A model generated the notes under the pieces. That model was not told where the DNA came from and did not search any database. It saw nothing but the letters and a program-made list of their open reading frames with translations. From the NCBI RefSeq assembly GCF_016888445.1, contig NZ_JAFEKF010000001.1, positions 434,001 through 498,000 on the forward strand: a DNA stretch of 64,000 bases, given 5' to 3'. The position numbers and the translations under genes are program-made. The stretch comes from Marinomonas ostreistagni. GTDB lineage: Bacteria; Pseudomonadota; Gammaproteobacteria; Pseudomonadales; Marinomonadaceae. This document shows, one piece after another, positions 30,489 to 42,201 of the stretch. Each line of letters starts with the position of its first letter. Position 1 is the first letter of the stretch.

Positions 30489-31271
30489 ATGAAAAAGATG
30501 TTTGCAACGGTGGCGTTGGTGTTTGCATCAACGATGACTTTCGCGGCGGGTGGTGCCAACGTTCATTTAGAGCACATGAGCCCAGACTTAGACGATAAAG
30601 CGTCTTTGCAGCGCGGTCTGCAGGTGTACACCAACTACTGTGCTGGCTGTCACGAAATGAAGTACGCGCGCTATGAGCGTGCGGCCAATGACTTGGGTAT
30701 TCCCCATGATCTGTTTGAGCAAAACCTTTTGCCAGCGGATAAAAAAATCGGTGAGTTGATGACCAACTCGATGAATGCGGACGATGCGGCGCAGTGGTTT
30801 GGTGCAACGCCTCCAGATCTTACGCTAGAAGCGCGTCTGCGTGGGCCTGATTGGGTTTATACCTATCTTAAGTCATTCTATGAAGACGAAAGCCGCCCTT
30901 GGGGTGTCAACAATACTGTGTTCCCAAGTGTGGGCATGCCGAATGTGTTAGAGCATCTGCAAGGTGTGCGTCATATGACGTGTGCTCAAGCGCCTGCATT
31001 GGATGAGCACGGTAAGCCAAAATTTGATACACTAACCGGTGATGTTCTAACAGAAGAGCAATGTAATGTCGTGGTACAGAAAACCGCAGGGCAATTGAGC
31101 GAAGAGGAATTCGACCAATTAGCCTACGATGTTACAAATTTCTTAGTATATGTTGCAGAACCTAGCCGCCAAGAGGCTGAATCATTAGGGATAAAAGTGT
31201 TACTATTCATTGTTCTGTTTGGTATCTTTGCATATCTTCTGAATAAAGAATTCTGGCGCGAAATTCACTGA
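30489..31271 (+). CDS. petC: cytochrome c1 of the bc1 complex
   Basis: The 260-residue heme-c subunit that passes electrons to soluble cytochrome c. It has a signal peptide (about 1-20), the covalent heme site CAGCH (51-55), a downstream VGMPNVL that supplies the methionine ligand, and a C-terminal membrane anchor (about 233-250). It starts 2 bp after petB. Confidence 0.96.
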   Translation: MKKMFATVALVFASTMTFAAGGANVHLEHMSPDLDDKASLQRGLQVYTNYCAGCHEMKYARYERAANDLGIPHDLFEQNLLPADKKIGELMTNSMNADDAAQWFGATPPDLTLEARLRGPDWVYTYLKSFYEDESRPWGVNNTVFPSVGMPNVLEHLQGVRHMTCAQAPALDEHGKPKFDTLTGDVLTEEQCNVVVQKTAGQLSEEEFDQLAYDVTNFLVYVAEPSRQEAESLGIKVLLFIVLFGIFAYLLNKEFWREIH

Positions 31272-31288
31272 TGTGATCGCATCGCCAA

Positions 31289-31316
31289 AAATGTCCCTCT
31301 GATCAGAGGGACATTT
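31289..31316 (+). terminator. petABC terminator hairpin
   Basis: A perfect inverted repeat AAATGTCCCTCT / AGAGGGACATTT with a GATC centre. The T tract is short. A second stem AACCCC/GGGGTT followed by TTTTCG lies at 31337-31355 and may act as a backup before sspA. Confidence 0.65.
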
Positions 31317-31381
31317 ACAAATTAGTTTGTTAAGTTAACCCCTTCATGGGGTTTTCGTTGTTTATTGAATAGGGGTTATAC

Positions 31382-32014
31382 ATGGGTGTTATTGCAAAGC
31401 GCTCTTCCATGACGTTCTTCTCTGACGGAGAAGATCACTACAGCCACCGTGTCCGTATCGTGTTGGCTGAAAAAGCGGTAACCGTAGATATTATTGATGT
31501 TGATCCTTTCAACAAGCCAGAGGAATTGGCGGATATTAACCCTTACAACGAGCTACCGGCCCTAGTGGACCGCGACCTTGTTTTGTATGAACCAAATGTC
31601 ATGATGGAATACTTGGATGAGCGTTTTCCTCATCCGCCGTTGCTACCAGTTTACCCTGTAGCACGTGCCGAAAGCCGTCTGTACATGTACCGTATCCAAC
31701 GCGACTGGGCCAGCCTAGTTGATACGATTCTTTCTAGCAAAGATCGTGAAGCGGTTGAAACAGCTCAAAAAGAATTGCGTGAGAGCCTAATCAGCGTGTC
31801 ACCAATTTTCGAAGAAAAGCCTTACTTCATGAGTGAAGAATTCACCATCGTAGACTGCTGCCTAGCGCCAATCTTGTGGCGTCTGCCAGTACTGGGTGTG
31901 AATATCGAGAAGTCGCAAGCAAAAGGCTTATACAAGTACATGGATCTTGTCTTTAACCGTGAATCGTTTAAAGAAAGCCTGTCAGAAGCTGAGCAAGAGA
32001 TGCGTCTCGACTAA
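31382..32014 (+). CDS. sspA: stringent starvation protein A
   Basis: SspA is a GST-fold RNA-polymerase-associated protein induced on starvation. The 210-residue protein has the thioredoxin-like N-terminal half ([48 protein letters not shown]-type region, no catalytic Cys/Ser) and a helical C-terminal GST half. It precedes sspB as in E. coli. Confidence 0.96.
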   Translation: MGVIAKRSSMTFFSDGEDHYSHRVRIVLAEKAVTVDIIDVDPFNKPEELADINPYNELPALVDRDLVLYEPNVMMEYLDERFPHPPLLPVYPVARAESRLYMYRIQRDWASLVDTILSSKDREAVETAQKELRESLISVSPIFEEKPYFMSEEFTIVDCCLAPILWRLPVLGVNIEKSQAKGLYKYMDLVFNRESFKESLSEAEQEMRLD

Positions 32015-32030
32015 GTTGAGTGTGTAATGA

Positions 32031-32058
32031 AAAAGGGGCGGATTCGCCCCTTTTTGTT
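32031..32058 (+). terminator. intercistronic terminator between sspA and sspB
   Basis: Stem AAAAGGGGCG / CGCCCCTTTTT with a GATT loop and trailing T residues, 17 bp after sspA and 15 bp before sspB. It may reduce sspB relative to sspA or leave sspB dependent on another promoter. Confidence 0.85.
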
Positions 32059-32072
32059 TTTAGGAGTAGCGT

Positions 32073-32462
32073 ATGATTCCAAAGCGTTCATATTTATTAA
32101 ATGCTACCTACGAGTGGATAGCAGATAATACGATGACTCCGTACCTATTGGTGGATGCGGATTATCCTGGTGCCGTGGTGCCACGTGAGTTTGTTAATGA
32201 TGGTCAGATCGTGCTGAATATCAGCATGAGTGCAGTCAAGCATCTGCATATTGATAAAGAAGGGGTGTCGTTTGAGGCCCGCTTTAGCGGCAAGCCGATG
32301 CAAGTATTTGTCCCTATGGGGGCTGCTGTCGCACTTTATGCCAAAGAAAATAACGATGGTTTGGTGTTCCCACCAGAAGACTTTGACGCGCTGGATCCAG
32401 AGCCAGAACCAACGCCACCAGAGCCGCCACAAAAAGGCTTCACCCTTAAAGTCGTGAAATAG
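32073..32462 (+). CDS. sspB: ClpXP adaptor SspB
   Basis: SspB delivers ssrA-tagged proteins to ClpXP. The 129-residue protein has the folded peptide-binding domain (RSYLLNATYEWIADN; VVPREFV; VLNIS), a proline/glutamate-rich flexible linker, and the C-terminal ClpX-binding tail ending GFTLKVVK. Strong TAGGAG ribosome site. Confidence 0.96.
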   Translation: MIPKRSYLLNATYEWIADNTMTPYLLVDADYPGAVVPREFVNDGQIVLNISMSAVKHLHIDKEGVSFEARFSGKPMQVFVPMGAAVALYAKENNDGLVFPPEDFDALDPEPEPTPPEPPQKGFTLKVVK

Positions 32463-32464
32463 CC

Positions 32465-33058
32465 TTAGTCGTCATAACCAAACAGCTGTCGTTCAAGCAA
32501 ATCTACCAAGGTATGAACGACGGTTGTTTGCACTTCTTGTACCCGTGCCGTCCCGGTTAGATTGATCTTGATTTGTGTGTCATCACGTGAGGTCAGCGAA
32601 GACACGTTTTTAGCATCCGGCGTGGTCAGCAGCACAATGTACATTTTGCGCTCGTGGGCCGCTTGAATCGCCTGAATGATAGGCGAGGTATTGCCTTTAT
32701 TAGCTACTACAAACAGCACATCACCTGGGTTGCCGATGGCAGTAATCTGCTTAGAAAATACATCGTGGTAGCTGTCATTGTGGGTGATCGAGAGTAGGGC
32801 ATTGCCGTTACTGGTCAAGGATACCGCCGGTAAGCCTGGGCGTTCACGATCCATGCGATCCATTAGCAAAGTGCTAAAGTACTGCGAAATATAAGAGCCA
32901 GTGCCGTTACCGATGGCCACGACCTTGCCGCCGTTAGCGATGCTGTTAAACATCACTTTGGCCGCGTGCTCGATGTGCGCTGGCAGAGATTCAAGCGCGT
33001 ACTGTTGTGATTCAAAGCTTTGCGCGAATTGGGTATAGATTGCTTCTTGTAAGTCCAT
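32465..33058 (-). CDS. diaA: SIS-domain protein, DiaA family
   Basis: A 197-residue SIS-domain protein. DiaA binds DnaA and times replication initiation; its closest paralogue GmhA is a sedoheptulose-7-phosphate isomerase. The sugar-phosphate-type loop GNGTGSYISQYFS and the VANKGNTSPII segment are visible. It is next to yraN and lpoA, the E. coli DiaA context, which favours DiaA over GmhA. Confidence 0.85.
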   Translation of the reverse strand: MDLQEAIYTQFAQSFESQQYALESLPAHIEHAAKVMFNSIANGGKVVAIGNGTGSYISQYFSTLLMDRMDRERPGLPAVSLTSNGNALLSITHNDSYHDVFSKQITAIGNPGDVLFVVANKGNTSPIIQAIQAAHERKMYIVLLTTPDAKNVSSLTSRDDTQIKINLTGTARVQEVQTTVVHTLVDLLERQLFGYDD

Positions 33059-33071
33059 AAATTACTGCTTC

Positions 33072-33440
33072 TTAAACGGCGGCCAGCCAGGTGATATTGT
33101 CGGCTCGTAAACGCCCATCGATGGCGACGACGTCAATTTGAAACTGGCTGTTTGCTAAATTGTTTTTCATTAACCAATATTGCGCTGTTTTTAAGCAGCG
33201 CTGGTATTTGTAATGGGTAACGCTTTCGCTGGCGCTACCGCGTGAGCTATTGGCGCGGTAGCGTACTTCGACAAATACATAGGTATGGCCGCTGCGCATA
33301 ATGAGATCAATTTCTCCGACCTTGGAATTGAAATTGCGCTCCAGCAGTACATAGCCTTGTTGCGTTAAAAAATGCTCCGCTATCCGTTCGGCGGCGTCCC
33401 CGTTAGTTTTCTTGATGTTTGAAGTAATCTTCCTTGGCAT
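33072..33440 (-). CDS. yraN: UPF0102 nuclease-fold protein YraN
   Basis: A 122-residue PD-(D/E)xK-like protein with the family pattern GDAAERIAEHFLTQQGY, then VGEIDLIM and VFVEVRYR (the putative E/D-x-K active site). Cellular role is not established. The start at 33440 is chosen because AAGGAG precedes it; the gene begins inside the end of lpoA, overlapping by 38 bp. The open frame reaches 33551 without support. Confidence 0.9.
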   Translation of the reverse strand: MPRKITSNIKKTNGDAAERIAEHFLTQQGYVLLERNFNSKVGEIDLIMRSGHTYVFVEVRYRANSSRGSASESVTHYKYQRCLKTAQYWLMKNNLANSQFQIDVVAIDGRLRADNITWLAAV

Positions 33441-35232
33441 CGATAAGCACTCCTTGCTTATAGGTAACGATATTAGGTCGACGGTTAAAGATGCCATCAC
33501 CATCCAAGGTGAGGATCCCTGTCTTAGCCGAGACTTTTGCCGATTGTACATGGGTAAACAGCATCAAACGCTTGGCGATAAGGTAGCTGTCATTGCCCAT
33601 CGCATCCAAGCGTTGTAGCAAAAATGGCGTATTCGTTTGCTCTTGATCGGCATTGGTGATCGCGGGAATTTCGCTGAACACAATGCGCTCAATGTCTTCT
33701 TCTTTAGTGTTCGGGCTTGGCGTACGATCGTGGATCGTTGGTGCGGCCAGCATCGGGATGTCTTCAGCAAAGTAGAAGTCCAGTAGTGGACGAATCTGCT
33801 TAGCATCGTCTAGCTTGCCGATGTAGTACACATAATCAAGGTCTTGGCGCGCACGGGGCGTCGACTCGACCGATTGCTTGGTCCAGCGACGAATTTGCTG
33901 AATTCGCGCTTCACTTTCGTCCACTTGCAAAAGCTTTTTCACCGTCTGCTGGCGACCATTGGGTGTGTCTTCGTAAGAGAGTGTGGTCAGCACGGGCAAC
34001 TCTTGCTCTTGGGCAATGAAGTTAAACTGATCGCTTTGGCGCGCCGCCCAAGTGGTTTGCAGTGCCAACACTGCCGCGTTGCTGGCGCCTTCCTGTTTGG
34101 CAAAACTCATCAACTCGCGAATGTCGTCGCGCACATTGAGTGAGAAGTGGTAAAGGTTATCGACTACGCGATTGGTCTCAAGCTGGTTTAGGGCAATGGT
34201 TGGTACGTCTTCCACCAAGTTGCCTAGGCGAGCCACGTTTTGTTTGCGCAACGGACCTACGATCGTCTCGGCATCACTGTCTAGAGCGGCTTGATAAGCG
34301 TCGGCAAAATCCGTGTACTGATCGGTGTCGATCACATGCAAAGCAGGGCGTTGAGATTCTGCGTTGGCATAGTAAGACTTCAACATGCCATTTAAGATGG
34401 CTTCCGACGCGGGCTTAAGCTCCTTGCTCATCGGTAGTAAAACCGCGATCGAGTTAGGCTCTTGCTCTTTGAGCGTCGACATCACTTGAAAATCCAGCGG
34501 TGCGTTGATCGCGGCTGGATGGGATGGATTGTCACTGCGCCAACGCTCGTAGGCACTGACTTGCTGTTCTACCGTCAGATCTTGGCGGCGTAAGATGTTA
34601 CTTATGTTGAGCCAGCCACGAATCAGCGGTAAATCGCTTTGCTGTAAATCGCTGACTTCGTTATCGGTCAGGTTTTGGATCGCCAGCCATAGCTTTTGTT
34701 GGTTCTCTAGTTGCTGGGCTTTGGGCAGGATTAAGCTCAGGTTCGAGCGATCACGCACGGCACGGGTCCAGTTGTCTAGCGCGCCCATGACATCAGCACG
34801 AGTGTTTAACAAGGCGATGTGGTATTGCGGGCGTTCGGCGATCGGCATACGTTCAGCTTGCTTGAGCGCATCAAGGGCTACATTAGACTGATCCAACGCT
34901 ACGGCGGTCTGTGCCACTAACAAGAGCCCATCAAACTGCCCAGCAAAGTCGATACCCACCACATGCGACTGCAAAATATCAAAGGCTTGTTGGTATTGCT
35001 CATCTGCGGTTAAAGCTTGCGCCGCGGTCAAATAGAAGGGCGCTGCCAGCTCAGGTGTTGGCTGCTGTTGCGCTCGCTTAAGAGCGACTTCATAAGAACC
35101 AACGTCTTGCGCCTCATTCATCACTGCATTGTTGCCAGTTTGAGTGGGCAAATTGGTCTCAATGCTGCCACAACCAATTAAAGACAATGTGACGAGGGAA
35201 AGTGGTATGATACGGGATCTAAACAAACTCAT
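33403..35232 (-). CDS. lpoA: penicillin-binding-protein activator lipoprotein LpoA
   Basis: LpoA is the outer-membrane lipoprotein that activates PBP1a from the periplasm. The 609-residue protein has a lipobox (LSLIGC, Cys about 21), an N-terminal TPR-like helical domain (to about 250) and a C-terminal periplasmic-binding-protein-like domain (IAVLLPMSKELKPASEAILNG onward). Divergent from rsmI with only 35 bp between the starts. Confidence 0.94.
   Translation of the reverse strand: MSLFRSRIIPLSLVTLSLIGCGSIETNLPTQTGNNAVMNEAQDVGSYEVALKRAQQQPTPELAAPFYLTAAQALTADEQYQQAFDILQSHVVGIDFAGQFDGLLLVAQTAVALDQSNVALDALKQAERMPIAERPQYHIALLNTRADVMGALDNWTRAVRDRSNLSLILPKAQQLENQQKLWLAIQNLTDNEVSDLQQSDLPLIRGWLNISNILRRQDLTVEQQVSAYERWRSDNPSHPAAINAPLDFQVMSTLKEQEPNSIAVLLPMSKELKPASEAILNGMLKSYYANAESQRPALHVIDTDQYTDFADAYQAALDSDAETIVGPLRKQNVARLGNLVEDVPTIALNQLETNRVVDNLYHFSLNVRDDIRELMSFAKQEGASNAAVLALQTTWAARQSDQFNFIAQEQELPVLTTLSYEDTPNGRQQTVKKLLQVDESEARIQQIRRWTKQSVESTPRARQDLDYVYYIGKLDDAKQIRPLLDFYFAEDIPMLAAPTIHDRTPSPNTKEEDIERIVFSEIPAITNADQEQTNTPFLLQRLDAMGNDSYLIAKRLMLFTHVQSAKVSAKTGILTLDGDGIFNRRPNIVTYKQGVLIDAKEDYFKHQEN
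35203..35211 (+). promoter_or_regulatory. extended -10 promoter for rsmI, inside lpoA
   Basis: TGGTATGAT is an extended -10 (TGn + TATGAT) about 57 nt upstream of the rsmI start, in the divergent lpoA 5' coding region. A weak GACAAT lies 17 bp upstream. The 35-bp gap between the genes is too short to hold both promoters. Confidence 0.45.
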
Positions 35233-35267
35233 ATGCTCGCAATACCTAAGCCGAAAAAAGAGGAATC

Positions 35268-36122
35268 ATGTTAACACAGTCTGATAATGATGTGAGAGGA
35301 ACCTTCTACATAGTCGCCACCCCAATCGGCAATCTAGAGGATTTTACCGATCGAGCCAAGCAAACTTTGCACGATGTTGACTATATTGCCGCAGAAGACA
35401 CTCGTCACAGTAAACGTCTGCTAAATCACTTCGGCATAGGTACCAAGCTGTTTGCACTGCACGACCACAATGAGCGCGATAAAGCCAGCTACATCGACTC
35501 CCTGCTCAATGAAGGTAAAAATGTGGCTTTGATCTCAGATGCGGGCACGCCATTGATCTCAGACCCTGGCTACCATGTGGTGAGCTTTTTGCGCCAACAA
35601 GGCCATCGTATTGTGCCCGTACCAGGTGCATCGGCACTGATTACCGCGTTATGTGCCTCGGGCTTACCGACTGACCGTTTTAGCTTTGTTGGCTTTTTGC
35701 CTGCCAAAAGCAAATCGCGCCGTGATGAAATGTCGAGCTGGGCGCCCAGTCTTGGCACTGTCGTGTTTTACGAATCGACCCACCGCATTTTAGATTGTCT
35801 GGCGGATCTTGAAGCCGTTTGGGGCGAGCAGGTGCAAGTGGCGCTAGCTCGTGAATTGACCAAAACCTTTGAGACCTTTTTATCTGGCTCAGTAGCCGAG
35901 ATTCGTCAGATTTTAGCCGACGATAGCAACCAAACCCGTGGTGAATTCGTCATGATGGTGTCATTGCCTGCCGCCGAAGAAGACAACACAGAAGCGTTAA
36001 AAGTGCTAAAAGTGTTGCTCAAAGAGCTGCCAGTCAAACAAGCCGCTGCACTCGCCGCAGAGATCACCGGCGAGAAGAAAAACGCCTTGTACAAACAAGC
36101 GCTGGCCATGAACGAAGCGTAA
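35268..36122 (+). CDS. rsmI: 16S rRNA C1402 2'-O-methyltransferase RsmI
   Basis: RsmI methylates the ribose of C1402 in 16S rRNA using SAM. The 284-residue protein has the tetrapyrrole-methylase-like fold: TFYIVATPIGNLEDFTDRA at the N-terminus, ISDAGTPLISDPGY, VPGASALITALCASGLP, and a C-terminal helical domain. Ribosome site GAGGA. Divergent from lpoA. Confidence 0.97.
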   Translation: MLTQSDNDVRGTFYIVATPIGNLEDFTDRAKQTLHDVDYIAAEDTRHSKRLLNHFGIGTKLFALHDHNERDKASYIDSLLNEGKNVALISDAGTPLISDPGYHVVSFLRQQGHRIVPVPGASALITALCASGLPTDRFSFVGFLPAKSKSRRDEMSSWAPSLGTVVFYESTHRILDCLADLEAVWGEQVQVALARELTKTFETFLSGSVAEIRQILADDSNQTRGEFVMMVSLPAAEEDNTEALKVLKVLLKELPVKQAAALAAEITGEKKNALYKQALAMNEA

Positions 36123-36191
36123 CACCGCCTAAAAAGTGTCGCGTTTGGGGAGTTTACAGTCACACCTAAACGCGTATACTGATACGCAACT

Positions 36192-38409
<2,218 letters not shown>

Positions 38410-39546
38410 ATGGCCACAACAGATCTTAAACACATCGGCCTCACCGAGGCTGGGTTTAAAGCGTCTGTTATCGATCACACTCGACACCTTGGGTGTCGAG
38501 TGGGTCACGCCAAGACAGACAGCGCCCGCATCGAGCCGACAGCGCAAGGCGTAACGCTTCATACCCAGAATGAAACGTGGCACTTTGTTAACACTCTTGC
38601 TAGCGACAATTCAGCGTATCAAGCCTGCTGCCAAGGCAATCAAGTCACGGTTCAGCTGCCAGATCAGCGCATCGCAAAGTTCGAAGCGCCTAAGCTGCTT
38701 AAGATCAATCGTAATGATCTGGCCGTGGCGTTGGCGTGCTTTATCGAGCAAGGCTATGAGCATCTGGATGCGATGACCTTGGCGCTGGCGTGGCTGACGC
38801 AACAAGCACGCGCCGCAGGCGCTGGCTGGCCAGAAGATCGCACTTGGTTTCCGCGTACAAACTTTGTAGATGATCATGTGATGGCCGACGACGCAGCCTT
38901 TAGCCCGATCCGCAAAGAGCTATTTACCCTCTATCCAGTGGTCGATACCGTCGAGTGGTTGGCACTGGTGCTAGAGCAGGGCGTGACCACGGCTCAGCTA
39001 CGCATTAAAGATGCGAGCGACAAGGACCTAAGGAATAAGGTGCAACAGGCCATCGCTTTGGGCGAGCAACATGGCGCCCAAGTATTCATCAACGACTACT
39101 GGCAGCTTGCCATCGAGCTTGGCGCTTATGGTGTGCATCTTGGTCAAGAAGACATCGAAGTAGCGGACTTGAGTGCGATCCAGCAAGCCGGTCTGCGTCT
39201 TGGCATTAGCACCCATGGTTACTTTGAAATCATGCGCGCTTTTAACCTCAAACCAAGCTACATCGCCCTTGGCCATATCTTTCCGACCGTCACTAAAGAC
39301 ATGCCTTCGCAACCGCAAGGTCTGACGCGTCTGGGGCAATATGTCGAGCTGATTCATGGCGCTTACCCAACCGTTGCCATCGGCGGCATCAATGCCGAGC
39401 GTTTACCTAAGGTCAAAGCCACAGGGGTTGACTCGATTGCGCTGGTCACTGCCATCACTCGTGCCGACGACCCAGCAATCGCCACGCAAGACTTGTTGCG
39501 TGCCGTCACCGAAACAGGAGACGCCGATGCAGCTCTATGTGAATGA
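38410..39546 (+). CDS. thiE: thiamine phosphate synthase ThiE with N-terminal extension
   Basis: ThiE joins HMP-PP and thiazole phosphate to make thiamine phosphate. The catalytic TIM barrel is residues about 172-378: [71 protein letters not shown] and VAIGGI. The first about 170 residues are extra compared with a usual 200-220-residue ThiE. Their end ([29 protein letters not shown]) resembles the C-terminal region of ThiD-like kinases, but no kinase catalytic motif is visible. No ATP/HMP-kinase activity should be assumed. Confidence 0.9.
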   Translation: MATTDLKHIGLTEAGFKASVIDHTRHLGCRVGHAKTDSARIEPTAQGVTLHTQNETWHFVNTLASDNSAYQACCQGNQVTVQLPDQRIAKFEAPKLLKINRNDLAVALACFIEQGYEHLDAMTLALAWLTQQARAAGAGWPEDRTWFPRTNFVDDHVMADDAAFSPIRKELFTLYPVVDTVEWLALVLEQGVTTAQLRIKDASDKDLRNKVQQAIALGEQHGAQVFINDYWQLAIELGAYGVHLGQEDIEVADLSAIQQAGLRLGISTHGYFEIMRAFNLKPSYIALGHIFPTVTKDMPSQPQGLTRLGQYVELIHGAYPTVAIGGINAERLPKVKATGVDSIALVTAITRADDPAIATQDLLRAVTETGDADAALCE

Positions 39547-39724
39547 CGAAGTGCTCAACACAGAACACACGCGCCTAGCCGATCTGATTTCTGAAATCGT
39601 GCCCGCCGAACAGCGAGTCGCCGTGGCGATCAACCAACAAGTGGTGCCGCGCAGCCTATGGACGGAGCGCATCCTATGCGACAACGATCGTATCGATATT
39701 TTTGAATCCATTGCCGGAGGTTAA
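39527..39724 (+). CDS. thiS: sulfur-carrier protein ThiS
   Basis: A 65-residue ubiquitin-fold sulfur carrier whose C-terminal Gly-Gly (SIAGG) becomes a thiocarboxylate that gives sulfur to the thiazole ring. ATG 39527 has an AGGAG ribosome site and overlaps the end of thiE by 20 bp. The reading frame extends upstream inside thiE, which is not coding for ThiS. thiF, needed to adenylate ThiS, is not in this operon. Confidence 0.95.
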   Translation: MQLYVNDEVLNTEHTRLADLISEIVPAEQRVAVAINQQVVPRSLWTERILCDNDRIDIFESIAGG

Positions 39725-39725
39725 T

Positions 39726-40499
39726 ATGTCACTCACCATTGCAGGTCATACCTTTACCTCGCGCTTGTTCACCGGAACGGGCAAATACGCCAACCAAGAG
39801 CAAATGATCGCCTCGATCCTTGCCAGTGGCAGTGAAATGACCACCTTGTCCTTACGACGAATGGATCTAAAAGCGGGCTCTGACAATATTCTAAAGCCAT
39901 TGCAAAAACTGGGCGTCAAACTGCTGCCCAACACCTCAGGCGCACGGGATGCCAAAGAAGCCGTGTACGCCGCGCAGCTAGCTCAAGAAGCGCTAGACAC
40001 CAACTGGGTCAAAGTGGAAATCCACCCAGATCCGCGCTATCTGATGCCAGACCCGATCGAGACATTAAAAGCCGTCGAAGAACTGGTACGCTTAGGCTTT
40101 GTGGTGATGCCCTACATTCACGCCGACCCTGTGCTGTGCAAGCGCTTAGAAGAAGTCGGCGCACAATGTGTGATGCCGCTTGGCGCACCGATTGGCTCCA
40201 ATCAAGGGTTGGCCTCTAAACCCTTCCTCGACATTATCATCGAGCAAAGCAATGTGCCGGTGATCGTCGATGCCGGAATCGGCGCACCTTCTCATGCGGC
40301 GGCGGCCCTAGAAGCAGGCGCGGATGCGGTATTGGTGAACACCGCCATGGCCGTGGCCAGCCAACCAGAAACCATGGGCAAAGCCTTTAGACTGGCAGTG
40401 GAAGCAGGGCGCATGGCCTACGAATCAGGCACCGGCCAAGTACAGCAAACCGCAGACGCTTCAAGCCCGTTTACCGAGTTCCTTAAGGAGCTATTATGA
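39726..40499 (+). CDS. thiG: thiazole synthase ThiG
   Basis: ThiG assembles thiazole phosphate from DXP, dehydroglycine and ThiS thiocarboxylate. The 257-residue TIM-barrel protein has the Schiff-base lysine in [10 protein letters not shown], then [24 protein letters not shown] and [31 protein letters not shown]-type phosphate-binding loops. ATG 39726 with a GGAGG ribosome site overlapping the thiS end; the open frame extends to 39702 inside thiS. Confidence 0.97.
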   Translation: MSLTIAGHTFTSRLFTGTGKYANQEQMIASILASGSEMTTLSLRRMDLKAGSDNILKPLQKLGVKLLPNTSGARDAKEAVYAAQLAQEALDTNWVKVEIHPDPRYLMPDPIETLKAVEELVRLGFVVMPYIHADPVLCKRLEEVGAQCVMPLGAPIGSNQGLASKPFLDIIIEQSNVPVIVDAGIGAPSHAAAALEAGADAVLVNTAMAVASQPETMGKAFRLAVEAGRMAYESGTGQVQQTADASSPFTEFLKELL

Positions 40500-41653
40500 G
40501 CGGCAGCGTACGCGTCTTGCACCAAAGCCCTGCGGTCGCTGGGCAATTTAGCGCCGAGCTCGAAGCGCTCGACTGGCAAGCAACCACGGCTCAGCATCAA
40601 CAAGCGACAGAAGCTGACGTGCGCCGCGCACTGGCCAAGCCCAAGCGTGATATCAACGACTTTGCTGCGCTGATTTCGCCTGCGGCCAAGCCTTTCTTAA
40701 ATGAGATGCTGGCACAAAGCGAGCGCCTGACCCAGCAGCGCTTTGGTAACACCGTCAGCCTGTTTGCGCCGCTGTATTTATCGAATACCTGTGCCAACGA
40801 ATGCACCTACTGCGGCTTCTCCATGAGCAACGCCATCAAGCGACTCACCTTGGATGAAGCCCAGATCGAGCGCGAGATCGCCGCCATCAAGCAAAAGGGC
40901 TTCGACCATATCTTGCTGGTCACCGGTGAGACCAAAAAAGTCTCCATGCCATACTTCGAGCGCATGCTGCCACTATTTAAACCCGCCTTCAGCCAGCTCT
41001 CAATGGAAGTGCAACCGCTAGAAACAGACGAATACGCGCAACTGAAAACCCTAGGGCTCGATGGCGTCTTGGTGTATCAAGAAACCTATCGCCGTAGTAC
41101 TTACCTTGAGCATCACCTGCGTGGCAATAAATCGGACTTTAACCATCGACTCGACGCACCGGATCGCATTGGCCAAGCCAAGGTGCATAAAATCGGGCTA
41201 GGGGTATTGCTGGGTTTGGATGACTGGCGTACCGACTCCATCATGATGGCGCACCATCTAAGGCACCTACAAAAGCGCTACTGGCGCTCACGCTTTAGCG
41301 TCGCCTTCCCAAGGATTCGCCCCTGCGCCGGCGGCATCGAACCCAAATCCGTGATCTCCGACCTAGAACTTATCCAACTGATCGCCGCATGGCGACTTTT
41401 TGATGCAGATTTAGAAATGAGCCTCTCGACCCGTGAGTCACCAGAATTTCGTAACCACGCCGCGCGCATGGGCTTCACCACCATGAGCGCCGAATCGAAA
41501 ACCCAACCGGGTGGCTATGCTGATGACGCCAAAGAAGCTCTTGAGCAATTTGAAATCAGCGACGAACGCAGCGTCAGCGAAATCGCCCACGCCATCCGCG
41601 CCCAAGGCCGCGAAGTCGTCTGGAAAGACTGGGACATCTCCCTAAACCTGTAA
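40496..41653 (+). CDS. thiH: 2-iminoacetate synthase (tyrosine lyase) ThiH
   Basis: A radical-SAM lyase that makes dehydroglycine from tyrosine under anaerobic or micro-oxic conditions. The 385-residue protein has the CxxxCxxC cluster motif C99, C103, C106 ([12 protein letters not shown]). ATGA overlap with thiG. Presence of ThiH rather than ThiO says the thiazole nitrogen and carbon come from tyrosine here. Last gene of the thi operon. Confidence 0.97.
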   Translation: MSGSVRVLHQSPAVAGQFSAELEALDWQATTAQHQQATEADVRRALAKPKRDINDFAALISPAAKPFLNEMLAQSERLTQQRFGNTVSLFAPLYLSNTCANECTYCGFSMSNAIKRLTLDEAQIEREIAAIKQKGFDHILLVTGETKKVSMPYFERMLPLFKPAFSQLSMEVQPLETDEYAQLKTLGLDGVLVYQETYRRSTYLEHHLRGNKSDFNHRLDAPDRIGQAKVHKIGLGVLLGLDDWRTDSIMMAHHLRHLQKRYWRSRFSVAFPRIRPCAGGIEPKSVISDLELIQLIAAWRLFDADLEMSLSTRESPEFRNHAARMGFTTMSAESKTQPGGYADDAKEALEQFEISDERSVSEIAHAIRAQGREVVWKDWDISLNL

Positions 41654-41666
41654 CCGCAAAGCCGCC

Positions 41667-42050
41667 TTGTAGGAGGCGGCTGTGCCGGCGATCAAAGCGC
41701 CAGCTTTGTAAGACTCTCACCCCAACATATCCCCTGTACGAGGCGGCTGCGCCGGCGATCAAAGCGACAGCTTTGTAAGACTCTCACCCCAACATATCCC
41801 CTGTACGAGGCGGCTGCGCCGGCGATCAAAGCGCTAGCTTTGTAAGACTCCCACCCCAACGCATCCTCTGTACGAGGCGGCTGCGCCGGCGATCAAAGCG
41901 CCAGCTTTGTAAGACTCCCACCCCAACACATCCCTTGTACGAGGCGGCTGCGCCGGCGATGAAAGCGTCAGCTTTGTAAGATTCTCACTCCAAAATATCC
42001 CCTTGTACGAGGCGGCTGCGCCGGCGATCAAAGCGCTAGCTTTGTAAGAA
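41667..42050. repeat. REP-like tandem array A, six 67-bp units
   Basis: Six copies begin at about 41668, 41735, 41802, 41869, 41936 and 42004 (period 67, 67, 67, 67, 68). The conserved core is about 46 bp and contains two palindromes: GGCG-CTG-CGCC-type and CAAAGC-NNNN-GCTTTG. The first copy reads TGTAGGAGGCGGCTGTGCC, the later ones TGTACGAGGCGGCTGCGCC. The pattern is like pseudomonad REP sequences. The array starts 14 bp after thiH and may also end its transcript. Confidence 0.9.
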
Positions 42051-42075
42051 AGCGATATGAGCCAGATTTGTTATC

Positions 42076-42094
42076 TATACGCTATTAGCGTATA
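42076..42094. promoter_or_regulatory. palindromic operator of the higBA-like locus
   Basis: TATACGC-TATTA-GCGTATA is a perfect 7-bp inverted repeat with a 5-bp centre, 8 bp upstream of the toxin-remnant ATG. HigA-type antitoxins bind such palindromes to repress their own operon. A -10-like TATATT overlaps its right arm. Confidence 0.6.
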
Positions 42095-42102
42095 TTTAAT
42101 CT

Positions 42103-42201
42103 ATGAAAAACGTATTTGTTGAATCAACCATATTTGAAAAGTACCGACCGGACTATTTAACAGATGAAGAGTTTAGGTTTTTATGGAGGCTTGGCGCGTG
42201 A
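42103..42201 (+). pseudogene. HigB-2-like toxin remnant, internally deleted
   Basis: A 32-codon frame starts MKNVFVESTIFEKYR, the hallmark N-terminus of HigB-2/RelE-type toxins that cleave ribosome-bound mRNA. Those toxins are usually about 110 residues. After about 25 residues the sequence jumps to what looks like the toxin 3' end: the shifted frame reads FMEAWR, as at the end of HigB-2 proteins. About 75 codons are therefore missing and no active toxin can be made. The TGA overlaps the GTG start of the antitoxin. Confidence 0.75.

Noticed and set aside
33844-34891. Plus-strand open frames opposite lpoA
   Set aside because: They are shadows of a clearly coding gene with lipobox and full-length match to the LpoA layout.
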